Part shown: positions 1 to 6,738 of the stretch, piece by piece | Layout of the letters: each line of letters opens with the position of its first letter | Position numbering within the stretch: the first letter of the stretch is position 1 | NCBI GenBank assembly: GCA_964568395.1 | Contig: CAZMPN010000022.1 | Location: forward strand, 1-24,701 | Length of the DNA stretch: 24,701 bases | Source: UBA6016 sp964568395 | GTDB taxonomy: Bacteria; Campylobacterota; Campylobacteria; Campylobacterales; UBA6016 | Direction: 5' to 3' | Translations under genes and position numbers: made by a program | The notes under the pieces: generated by a model | Told to the model about the DNA's origin: nothing | Database searches by the model: none | The model's input: only the letters and a program-made list of their open reading frames with translations

Positions 1-53
1 CTTTCTTTATAAAAATCAAGCTCTTTTAAAATATCAAAATCAGAAAAAACCAC
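1..53 (-). CDS. Partial or decayed frame at the window edge, unknown function
   Basis: On the minus strand a frame opens at a GTG (53-51) and stays open for 17 codons to the edge, reading VVFSDFDILKELDFYKE. The same frame, interrupted by one TAA, also reads sensibly upstream (FIDGSLAEADIEQG, roughly 100-60). Two protein-like stretches in one frame split by a stop suggest either a gene that really starts at the GTG or a gene broken by a nonsense mutation. The residue pattern faintly recalls the end of a minimal nucleotidyltransferase domain, but too little is visible to name it. An AAGGA lies about 12 bases before the GTG, a poor spacing. The gene would follow dut on the same strand. Confidence 0.25.
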   Translation of the reverse strand, partial: MVFSDFDILKELDFYKE

Positions 54-117
54 AAGTTTATATTATCCTTGCTCTATGTCTGCCTCGGCAAGACTTCCAT
101 CTATAAATATTAAAAAA

Positions 118-897
118 CTAACCCTTTAACGATAACGCGACTTTTTCCTTGATCATACTACTCCACTCTTCCAAGCTGCCCGCAAAAGAGCCGTTATGAG
201 GCTTGACTATGCTATTGTAGAAATACTCCATGGCGTTATATAGGCTGTCTTTGTTTAGCTCTGCCTCTATCGCGTCAGCCAGCATTACCGCAAAGACATT
301 GTCCTCCTTGCCCTCGTGCCAAAGCTTGATATAGGTGCCGTCCGCGTATCCGTTGTCCTGCCTGAACTTATTGAGCGTATTTTTGATGATATACCGCTGA
401 TATAGCTCCTCGAAAGAGAGGCCCACCAAGCCGCAAAGCTCAAAAAAAGACATCACTATCTCACCCCTGCCGTTACGGGGAAATATATGCACTTCCAAAT
501 TTAGCAGATCGCGCACGAGCATCTCCGCCGCGGAGATGATGTACTCGTTGGACGACCCACCTACCCTTCTAGCCCTGATAATCCCGGCAGCCCTCTCCAG
601 CATATCGTCATCAACATCGCCGTTCTCCATCAGCTCGGCGCTCATCAGAAAGTGCCAGATATCGACAAGCTCGGTCTTTGCGTTTTCTATATCGTTTTTG
701 CCGTGCTTCCAATGCTTCCAGTCGAAGCTGTCGACAAACTCCGCCGTCTCCATCCATGCACACCTGCGGTAGTCGACATGCTTGCCGGTCTTGGCGCATA
801 TCTTTGTCTCTTTGTAGTCCGCGCCGTTCGTATATACGTTGAGCGACTCCTGCATTTCAAACATACTCTTTAGACGGCGGGCTTCTGTCGAGAGCAT
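118..897 (-). CDS. dut: Dimeric (all-alpha, MazG-like) dUTPase
   Basis: Hydrolyses dUTP to dUMP and pyrophosphate in the cytoplasm, keeping uracil out of DNA and supplying dUMP for thymidylate synthesis. The 259-residue product shows the signature of the dimeric Campylobacter-type dUTPase rather than the trimeric family: a first metal-binding ExxE (E50 and E53 in METAEFVDSFDWKHWK) and a second E/D pair (E76 and D79 in TELVDIWHF), plus the late FRQDNGYADGTY motif. It is about 30 residues longer than I recall for C. jejuni dUTPase, mainly in the middle and at the C terminus. The ATG at 897-895 follows AAAGGAT at good spacing. It is transcribed divergently from the sulfur operon across an AT-rich gap. 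Identification is by motif recall, not by a search. Confidence 0.88.
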   Translation of the reverse strand: MLSTEARRLKSMFEMQESLNVYTNGADYKETKICAKTGKHVDYRRCAWMETAEFVDSFDWKHWKHGKNDIENAKTELVDIWHFLMSAELMENGDVDDDMLERAAGIIRARRVGGSSNEYIISAAEMLVRDLLNLEVHIFPRNGRGEIVMSFFELCGLVGLSFEELYQRYIIKNTLNKFRQDNGYADGTYIKLWHEGKEDNVFAVMLADAIEAELNKDSLYNAMEYFYNSIVKPHNGSFAGSLEEWSSMIKEKVALSLKG

Positions 898-1075
898 ACG
901 GCATCCTTTTTTTAAAAAAATATTTTTTTGTTTAATGCTAATAAATAAACCCTATTTTCTTCCTTCAAAACACAAAAAATAGCCTTAAAAATAAGACAAA
1001 ATTTAACCTATTTAATCAGTCTAACTTAATAATTATTGTTTTTTCTATCAATATTTATGAAAGCCCTGAAATCAT

Positions 1076-1084
1076 TGATATAAT
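1076..1084 (+). promoter_or_regulatory. Extended -10 promoter match (TGATATAAT)
   Basis: The nine bases match TGnTATAAT exactly, the extended -10 favoured by Campylobacter sigma-70, which needs little or no -35 element. Transcription would begin near 1091 on the plus strand, about 315 bases before fccB, giving a long leader. In DNA this AT-rich such a match can occur by chance, so confidence is limited. Confidence 0.35.
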
Positions 1085-1364
1085 AAAATTTTATTTTTAC
1101 AAATATTAATAAATTTAATTAAAAAACACGATTTAATTTAAAAATACTTCTAATCAATTAAATTTATATAGAGCTAAAATATCCATTATTAAAAAAATAT
1201 ATTTTGTAATAAATGCAATATTATCAGTATATTAGTGCATATTTTACAGCAAATAAAAATTTTAATTTCTTATTCTGATATATCTATTCCAAATAATTAA
1301 AAATTATATCTTTTTATTTACATTAATTTTACATTAAGCTTGCCAGGACTAGCATAAAAAGCAT

Positions 1365-1391
1365 GCGGTCGTAAAAATACCGCTTATTTTT
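1365..1391 (+). promoter_or_regulatory. Leader hairpin plus T-rich tract before fccB
   Basis: GCGGT (1365-1369) pairs with ACCGC (1379-1383) around a nine-base loop and is followed by TTATTTTT (1384-1391), directly before the AAGGAG of fccB (1395-1400). It resembles a weak attenuator or the end of a short leader RNA. Five base pairs is a short stem, so it may be incidental. Confidence 0.3.
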
Positions 1392-1405
1392 ATCAAGGAG
1401 TGTCT

Positions 1406-2731
1406 ATGGGATTAGGTAGAAGAGACGTGCTCAAATTGTCAGGTATTGCGGCGGCCGGTATGGCCACAAACGCCTTCGCATCGGGAACAAAAAAGGACGG
1501 TGCGGCGGCTTCATGCGCCAGCTTCGATGCCCCTCTGCCAAAAGCAAAAGGCAAAAGAGTAGTAGTCGTGGGCGGCGGCCCTTCAGGGCTTACGATAGCA
1601 AAATACGTCAAAAAATTTCACCCTGCCGCCGACGTCGTACTTATCGAAAAAAACAGAGAGTTTATGTCCGGCTTCATCAGCAACCTATATATAACAGGAC
1701 TAACCGATCTTGAATTCATCACCCATTCGTATACGCAAGCGGCCTCAAAATTCGGCTATAGCTTTCTAAATGCGACCGTATACAACGTAGACAAGAAAAA
1801 CAAAGTAGTCTATACGAACGAAGGCAAAGTGGCATACGATATACTCGTGCTATCTACCGGCGTAGATTATGACTACACGCCTTTTTGCGGAAATGATCTG
1901 GAGCTTGCGGCAAGACTAAAACAGGAGTATCCAGCGGCGTTTATCCCTGGCTCAGAAACGCTCCAGCTAAAAAATAAAATACAAAACTTCGAAGGCGGAA
2001 CATTCATCCAGACGGTTCCGGGCGGAAACTACAGATGTCTTCCTGGGCCGTATGAGAGAGCCTGTCTTGTAGCGTGGCATATCAAAAAAAATAAACTCAA
2101 GGGCAAAGTAGTAATACTCGACTCAAATCCTGACATCACAATCAAAAAAGACGGCTTCCAAGCCGCATTCAAAGAGCTATACGGCGACATCATAGAATAT
2201 ATGCCGTCAAGCAAAATCAAAAAAATAGACCTAGCTAAAAAAACAGTCGATACGGATCTTGACAGCATAAAATTTGAAGACGCTTCTTTCTATTCCGGCG
2301 TCAGGGGTGCAAAAATACTCGAAACCATCGGAGTCGCAAAAAAAAGCGCAAATCCGTTTGAAGGAAACATCGACGAAAAAACATATAAAGTAGTCGGCGA
2401 AAACGATATCTACGTAGCCGGAGACTCGAGACCGATGCCTTTTTCCAAAAGCGGCAACACGGCAAATACGGAGGGCAAGATAGTAGCCAACATGATAGCG
2501 GCGAGACTGAGCGGCAAAAACTCGTCCTGGGAATCTCCGCAAACAATCTGCTACTCGCTAGTAAACGGAAACCCTATGGAAGGCATCTCCGTAAACGCTT
2601 ACTACAAGTTCGACGAAGCACATAAAACATGGGGCTTTGACAGGGTCCAACTGATGGAAAAAAGATCGCCGACGGCAGGAATGGCCGATAAAACATGGGC
2701 GCAAGGCATCTACAGAGATCTGTTCGGTTGA
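1406..2731 (+). CDS. fccB: Tat-exported flavocytochrome c sulfide dehydrogenase, flavoprotein subunit (FccB/SoxF family)
   Basis: Predicted periplasmic flavoprotein that oxidises sulfide or sulfane sulfur and passes electrons to a c-type cytochrome. The 441-residue product begins with a twin-arginine signal (RRDVLKLSG, residues 5-13), then an FAD-binding motif (VVVVGGGPSG, 52-61), a second dinucleotide/FAD motif (IYVAGDSRPMP, 335-345) and the family's C-terminal domain. The two cysteines of the redox disulfide are present: Cys211 in YRCLPGPYERA and Cys382 in ICYSLV. The cysteine that links FAD covalently in Allochromatium FccB is absent, since the matching stretch reads EFMSGFISNLYITG. FAD is therefore probably held non-covalently. 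ATG at 1406 is chosen over GTG at 1400 because AAGGAG (1395-1400) is then spaced correctly. It is first in an operon with soxY and soxZ. No cytochrome subunit gene is adjacent, and soxF is an equally fair name. Confidence 0.85.
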   Translation: MGLGRRDVLKLSGIAAAGMATNAFASGTKKDGAAASCASFDAPLPKAKGKRVVVVGGGPSGLTIAKYVKKFHPAADVVLIEKNREFMSGFISNLYITGLTDLEFITHSYTQAASKFGYSFLNATVYNVDKKNKVVYTNEGKVAYDILVLSTGVDYDYTPFCGNDLELAARLKQEYPAAFIPGSETLQLKNKIQNFEGGTFIQTVPGGNYRCLPGPYERACLVAWHIKKNKLKGKVVILDSNPDITIKKDGFQAAFKELYGDIIEYMPSSKIKKIDLAKKTVDTDLDSIKFEDASFYSGVRGAKILETIGVAKKSANPFEGNIDEKTYKVVGENDIYVAGDSRPMPFSKSGNTANTEGKIVANMIAARLSGKNSSWESPQTICYSLVNGNPMEGISVNAYYKFDEAHKTWGFDRVQLMEKRSPTAGMADKTWAQGIYRDLFG

Positions 2732-2742
2732 TAAAACAAAAA

Positions 2743-2771
2743 CGGGGAGGCTCCCTTCCCTCCCCGAGCCT
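2743..2771 (+). other. Intercistronic stem-loop between fccB and soxY with two alternative pairings
   Basis: CGGGGAGG (2743-2750) pairs perfectly with CCTCCCCG (2759-2766). An alternative pairing, AGGCTC (2748-2753) with GAGCCT (2766-2771), uses overlapping bases, so the two exclude each other. No T-run follows, so it is unlikely to be a terminator. It may protect or process the mRNA and set the fccB:soxY ratio. Confidence 0.55.
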
Positions 2772-2798
2772 GTAAGTTTGAATATAAAAAGGAAATCA

Positions 2799-3254
2799 AT
2801 GCAACGAAGAGATTTTGTTAAAACATGCATAGCCTTTAGCGCGGCGGCGCTGCTCTCTCCTTATATAAGCCCTCTTTTTGCCGACGAAGAGGAGTTTGCG
2901 AAGCTATACTCCTCTATCACGCAAGGCAAAAAAGTGCTCTCCGGAGACGGGAAAATAAAGCTAAAAATGGAAGAGAAGCCTGCAAACGCGATGAAGGCGC
3001 AAGTGGAAATAACCGTAGACTATCCGATGACCCAAAACGACTATATATCCAAAATATACGTCTTGGCTCCTAAAAATAAATTTTCGCACGCAATAACGGC
3101 AAGCTACACGCCAAAATCCGGCGCGGCATACCTCTATACGGAAATGAGAGTCGGCTTTCCGCAAGACGTTGTAATCATGGCTGAGACAAGCAAAGGTCAA
3201 ATTTTTAAAATTACGAAAAATATCAAAGTCGAAGCCTCCGGTTGCGGCGGATAA
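2799..3254 (+). CDS. soxY: SoxY-like covalent sulfur-carrier protein, Tat-exported
   Basis: SoxY carries sulfur intermediates on a cysteine at the tip of a flexible C-terminal arm in the periplasm. The 151-residue product ends in SGCGG with Cys149, a near match to the canonical GGCGG swinging arm. It starts with a twin-arginine signal (MQRRDFVKTC) followed by a hydrophobic stretch and a likely cleavage region near residues 25-30. The body is a beta-rich immunoglobulin-like fold in family terms. The ATG at 2799 has AAAAGGA at the right distance. A TTG in frame at 2778 would add seven residues ahead of the signal and lacks a ribosome site. soxZ follows nine bases later. No SoxAX, SoxB or SoxCD is nearby, so the partner is probably the adjacent FccB/SoxF or an enzyme elsewhere. 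Confidence 0.88.
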   Translation: MQRRDFVKTCIAFSAAALLSPYISPLFADEEEFAKLYSSITQGKKVLSGDGKIKLKMEEKPANAMKAQVEITVDYPMTQNDYISKIYVLAPKNKFSHAITASYTPKSGAAYLYTEMRVGFPQDVVIMAETSKGQIFKITKNIKVEASGCGG

Positions 3255-3263
3255 GGAGATAAA

Positions 3264-3599
3264 ATGGCTTTTAATCTTAGAGGGAAAATAGAGATAGAAA
3301 ACCCGGAATACAAAGTAGGCGACGTAGTCAAGGTCAAATTCTTCGCGATACACGCAATGGAAAATGGGGTGACCGTAGACAAGGCAAGCGGAAGCGTAAG
3401 GCCTGCGGACTACATCAAGAGCATCAAGGTATCGTTTGGCGGCGAACAGGTGGCCTCATTTGACATAGGCCTATCCACGAGCCAAAATCCAAAAATAGTA
3501 TTTCCGTACAAAGTGGCGGCTGCCGGCACGCTAAAAGCGGAGATAGAGAATAATAACGGCGAAAAAACGGAAAAAACATTCCAGGTTTCCCCGAAATAA
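3264..3599 (+). CDS. soxZ: SoxZ-like sulfur-carrier partner
   Basis: SoxZ forms a heterodimer with SoxY and supports its carrier arm. The 111-residue product matches the usual SoxZ length and fold, with an opening IEIENPEYKVGDVVKVK strand pattern, an HAMENG segment, and a C-terminal GTLKAEIENNNGEKTEKTF pattern typical of the family. It has no signal sequence of its own, consistent with SoxZ being co-exported with SoxY through the latter's Tat signal. A strong AAGGAG precedes the ATG. It is last in the fccB-soxY-soxZ operon, and a terminator begins within its stop codon. Confidence 0.88.
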   Translation: MAFNLRGKIEIENPEYKVGDVVKVKFFAIHAMENGVTVDKASGSVRPADYIKSIKVSFGGEQVASFDIGLSTSQNPKIVFPYKVAAAGTLKAEIENNNGEKTEKTFQVSPK

Positions 3600-3630
3600 A
3601 AGAGCCGCCGACTGCTAGCGGCGCTCTTTT
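3598..3630. terminator. Bidirectional terminator between soxZ and the HI0933-family gene
   Basis: AAAAGAGCCGCCG (3598-3610) pairs with CGGCGCTCTTTT (3619-3630), with one bulged C and an eight-base loop. The stem is GC-rich and flanked by A and T tracts, so it can end transcripts from both directions. It serves soxZ on the plus strand and the long oxidase-linked run on the minus strand. Confidence 0.85.
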
Positions 3631-3633
3631 CGT

Positions 3634-4782
3634 CTATCCGTTATCGTATCCGAGCACATCGGCGCATCTGAGCGCAGACGCGAAAGCCCAGTGGAAGTTG
3701 TAACCGCCTAGCTCTCCGTTTACGTTAAGCACCTCGCCGATGAAATAAAGTCCTTTTTGCAGCCTGCTTTGCATACTCCCCGGTTCTATTTCCGAAGTCT
3801 CCACGCCGCCTTTTGTTATCTCGGCCTTGCTCATTCCAAAATTCCCGGCCGGAGCGAATTCGTAGTTTTTCAACCTATGCAGCTTCTCTTTTTCTTCGTT
3901 TGTCAGCTTGTCTATTACCTTATCTTCGACGCCAACGGAAGCCAAGAACGCTTTTGACACCCTCTTTGGCAAGCCAAGCACGGAAGTTATCTGTTTTGTT
4001 CCGCCGTTTAGCAGTTTTTCTATCTCTACTCCCGGCAAAAAATCTATCGATATTAGGCCTTTTTCCCAATAGAGCGATGCATTTAGTATGGCTGGGCCGC
4101 TGATACCCTTGTGTGCAAAAAGGATGTTATCCTCAAAGCTTTTGTCGCCGACGGAGACCTTTGCTAAGACCGATACGCCGGAAAGCTCTTTGAACCAAAA
4201 TTCGCCGGGCTGCACCGTAAATCCTACGAGAGCGGCCTTTGGCGTTATTATTTTGTGTCCGAATCCGCCCGCTATCTTATATCCTATGTCCGTGGCGCCG
4301 AGCACCGGATAGCTTACTCCGCCGCTTGCCACCACCAGATTTTTGCAGCCAAACTCCCCTTTTGAGGTATGTATGGTAAAAACCCCATTTTCGAACGAAG
4401 CTGCCGTCACTTTGGCATCCGTTATGATTTTATCTTTCGAAAATGACAACAGCGGGGAGATCAGCTCTCTTGCGGAGTGTGCACAAAAGAGTTGTCTGTT
4501 CTTGCAAACCTCAAAGGGCACACCCCATTTTTTGGCCAGCGAAACCATCTGTTTTGAGCTTAATCCATTCAGAACATCAGATATAAACTCCGTGTCTCCG
4601 GTATAGTTTTGGGCTGATATCGACTCGTTTGTGAAGTTACAGCGTCCACCGCCGGATACGGCGAGCTTTGCGGCAGGCTTGTCGTGCCCCTCCAAAATCA
4701 GAAAATCGCGTTTCAGATGCGCGCCGCACATAAGCCCTGACGCCCCGGCGCCGACGATGACGGTATCGACAAAGCGGCTCAT
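3634..4782 (-). CDS. HI0933-family FAD-dependent oxidoreductase (BaiN/YhiN-like)
   Basis: A cytoplasmic flavoprotein of 382 residues from the HI0933/YhiN family, whose physiological substrate is generally unknown. Visible motifs are the N-terminal FAD-binding GAGASG (11-16), the family hallmark KLAVSGGGRCNFTN (39-52), a mid-protein VASGGVSYPVLGATD segment, and the C-terminal GEVLNVNGELGGYNFHWA region that closes on FAD. The length is normal for the family. The ATG overlaps the stop of the preceding HD-domain gene by four bases (ATGA), implying translational coupling. It is the last gene before the terminator at 3598-3630. A specific role should not be assumed from the BaiN name, which comes from bile-acid enzymes in gut bacteria. 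Confidence 0.82.
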   Translation of the reverse strand: MSRFVDTVIVGAGASGLMCGAHLKRDFLILEGHDKPAAKLAVSGGGRCNFTNESISAQNYTGDTEFISDVLNGLSSKQMVSLAKKWGVPFEVCKNRQLFCAHSARELISPLLSFSKDKIITDAKVTAASFENGVFTIHTSKGEFGCKNLVVASGGVSYPVLGATDIGYKIAGGFGHKIITPKAALVGFTVQPGEFWFKELSGVSVLAKVSVGDKSFEDNILFAHKGISGPAILNASLYWEKGLISIDFLPGVEIEKLLNGGTKQITSVLGLPKRVSKAFLASVGVEDKVIDKLTNEEKEKLHRLKNYEFAPAGNFGMSKAEITKGGVETSEIEPGSMQSRLQKGLYFIGEVLNVNGELGGYNFHWAFASALRCADVLGYDNG

Positions 4783-5966
4783 GCGTCCCCTAAAAAGCTT
4801 TTTGCGTCAAACACTCCGCCTAAAAATGCATATTTATCTTCCGTCAGCTTCTTTTTTAGGTTTTCTATCGCGCTTGTTAGCTCATCAGAGCTGATGCCGT
4901 GCTCTATGGAGAGCTTGGCCTCGGCATACGCAGCCAGCAGGTCGCAAAACTTGGAGAGGGTGCCAAACATCGGAGAAAAAGCGTTGTTGTTGTATTCGCC
5001 AATTATCTGTGAAGCGTCGACGCTCCGTACCGTGCCGCCTTGCTGCATCTTGTCGACAAATTCGTCTTCTACGAAATAAAGTATCTCTTTTTGGAGATAC
5101 TTTGGCAGCAGCGGCAGTATCTCGTTTTCCACAAGCTCTTTTTCGTACCCCTTGATAAGCTCGTCGAGCCCCTCCACGTTATATTTGATAGGCGAGATAA
5201 TATCCCTTGTCAGCACCTCCGGCAAATCATGGAATAGACCGCCAAAAAAGGCGTTGTAGCGCATTTTTTCGCACCCGCCTAGGCCTAGAGTCAAAATATA
5301 GCTAAATATCGCCACCGTCAAAGTATGGCCCAAAACGGAGGTCTTTGGAATTCTAGGCATCTGCGACCATCTTTGCTGGAATCTAAGCTGTCCAACCATG
5401 CTTACAAACTCCGCCGTCCTGCTTTTTAGCATCAATCGCTGCACGCCGGAGAGTTCGTAGTGCTCTTCTATCTGGTTTTGGATGTTGCGCTTTATCTCCT
5501 CCACCCCGTACATCGTCGGACAGAAGTTGTAGATGATGTCAAACTCCCAGTTGGAAGCCAAGAAGTGCGCCGCCTGAAGTATCTTTTGCTCTTTCGTCTG
5601 CTCGGAGGATTCCAAAAACAGCTTCATCCTTCCAAAAAAGCTTGAGTCGGCAATCTCGGACTTCAGCTTGCCGAGAACAAACTCGTTTAGCTCATTTTTC
5701 TTTTTTGACGCCAGCTTATGGAAAACGGACGGCTTAATGTCGGTAAGCACCGTTCGCTGCAAAAACTCAAAAATGAAGCCTTCTATCAATGCGGTAAAAT
5801 CTACCTTTTCGCCTCTCTCCTCTTCAAACTTCGCTAGCAGATACGCCAAAAACGCCTTATGAGCCTGCTTGTCCAGCTCGCAAAACTCCACGGGGCTTGC
5901 CTGGTCGTTCCATCTTCTGATGCTTGCCGCCACGAATACTCGCCTGATTAGGTTTTCATTTAACAT
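4779..5966 (-). CDS. Tandem HD-domain protein: degenerate N-terminal HD plus active-looking YfbR-like HD
   Basis: A 395-residue cytoplasmic protein. The C-terminal half resembles YfbR-type HD phosphohydrolases (5'-deoxynucleotidases): an RW pair (R199-W200), His214, the HD pair H246-D247 in GGLFHDLPEVLTRD, Asp255, and a later Asp in SVDAS. The N-terminal half echoes the same plan: RRW at 17-19, His36, and GFIFEFLQRTVLTDI at 63-77, where the HD pair is replaced by F66-E67. Spacings agree closely, so it appears to be an internal duplication whose first copy lost metal binding. The start at 5966 (MLNENLIRR) is favoured over ATG 5996 because AAAGG is well spaced. It overlaps the upstream gene by 11 bases. 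The substrate is unknown, though a nucleotide monophosphate is plausible. Confidence 0.75.
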   Translation of the reverse strand: MLNENLIRRVFVAASIRRWNDQASPVEFCELDKQAHKAFLAYLLAKFEEERGEKVDFTALIEGFIFEFLQRTVLTDIKPSVFHKLASKKKNELNEFVLGKLKSEIADSSFFGRMKLFLESSEQTKEQKILQAAHFLASNWEFDIIYNFCPTMYGVEEIKRNIQNQIEEHYELSGVQRLMLKSRTAEFVSMVGQLRFQQRWSQMPRIPKTSVLGHTLTVAIFSYILTLGLGGCEKMRYNAFFGGLFHDLPEVLTRDIISPIKYNVEGLDELIKGYEKELVENEILPLLPKYLQKEILYFVEDEFVDKMQQGGTVRSVDASQIIGEYNNNAFSPMFGTLSKFCDLLAAYAEAKLSIEHGISSDELTSAIENLKKKLTEDKYAFLGGVFDAKSFLGDA

Positions 5967-6738
5967 TTTTGGCCTTTGATGCAAACAGCTCGGCATATAG
6001 CTTGATGCGTTTATCGTCCGGACTATTCGGGGTTTTGTTGTTTTTCTTTTTTGGATTTATCTCGTAGATATCGACGTCGGCAGCCGAGAAAACCGGCTTT
6101 ATGAATATCCCGTTTTCGTTTGATGTAAACGACGATTTTGAGTACGCGCCGCCTTGCCAGTTGACGCCGATAGTCTTAAGTCTATTTTCTACGGCTCTGG
6201 CGCGAAGCAGCAGTTTCCACTCCCTCGCTCTTTTTTTTGGCCAAGCGGCAGGACATATTACCGCGTCGCAATCCCCGGAGTACAAAGAAAACAGCTCCGG
6301 AAATCTAAGGTCGTAGCATATGCTAAGTCCAAATCGAATCCCGTCAAGCTCGAACGAGACCGGATAATCGCCCGGCTCAAAGACCTTATCCTCTCCGCCG
6401 AAACCAAAAATATGCATTTTGTCGTATTTTGCCACTACTCCGTCAGGTCCGACGATAAAATAGCGGTTGAGATATTTTTTTGATTTTTGTTTGACGCTGC
6501 CGAAACCTATGTATATCCCGTATTGTCCGGAAATCGTATTGAAGAATTTTAGAGCTTCCGGTTCGTCGTATTTTGCAAGCTTCGCAATATCGTCCAGATG
6601 ATAGCCGCAATATGAAAGCTCAGGCGTCAGCAGAAGCTTTGCGCCGTTTTTTGCCGACAGGGAGGCGAGCTCTTTTATCTTTGAAAGCCTATCATCAAAC
6701 GAGAGCTTAAAATCCAAAGATAAAAGAGCTACTTTCAC
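5956..6738 (-). CDS. Carbon-nitrogen hydrolase (nitrilase superfamily)
   Basis: A 260-residue single-domain enzyme that should hydrolyse an amide or nitrile-like C-N bond in the cytoplasm. The full Glu-Lys-Cys triad is visible: Glu40 in LLTPELSYCG, Lys107 in YDKMHIFGFGG and Cys141 in LSICYDLRFPEL, followed by CPAAWPKKRAREW and RAVENRLKTIGVN. The arrangement resembles the YafV/Nit2 omega-amidase-like branch, but substrate cannot be read from sequence. The start is a GTG at 6738-6736 whose first base is shared with the alr stop (TAG), with AGAGGA upstream, so translation is probably coupled to alr. Its 3' end overlaps the HD-domain gene. Confidence 0.82.
   Translation of the reverse strand: MKVALLSLDFKLSFDDRLSKIKELASLSAKNGAKLLLTPELSYCGYHLDDIAKLAKYDEPEALKFFNTISGQYGIYIGFGSVKQKSKKYLNRYFIVGPDGVVAKYDKMHIFGFGGEDKVFEPGDYPVSFELDGIRFGLSICYDLRFPELFSLYSGDCDAVICPAAWPKKRAREWKLLLRARAVENRLKTIGVNWQGGAYSKSSFTSNENGIFIKPVFSAADVDIYEINPKKKNNKTPNSPDDKRIKLYAELFASKAKNVK

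Larger units (their letters stand above)
898..1405. other. AT-rich divergent intergenic region between dut and fccB
   Basis: About 500 bases without a credible gene, and much more AT-rich than the coding regions on either side. It must hold the divergent dut and fccB promoters. Two items stand out: an extended -10 promoter match at 1076-1084 and a small hairpin followed by a T-rich run just before the fccB ribosome-binding site (1365-1391). Stops are dense in all frames and no short frame with a Shine-Dalgarno was seen. Confidence 0.6.

Noticed and set aside
898..1405. Replication origin or attachment site in the AT-rich gap
   Set aside because: No cluster of DnaA boxes, no direct repeats of attachment type and no nearby recombinase or dnaA gene.
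2778..2798. TTG start adding seven residues to SoxY
   Set aside because: The ribosome site AAAAGGA fits the ATG at 2799, which also begins a compact Tat signal.
5967..5996. Earlier ATG start for the HD-domain protein
   Set aside because: It lacks a spaced ribosome site and increases overlap with the hydrolase gene. ATG 5966 has AAAGG at good spacing.
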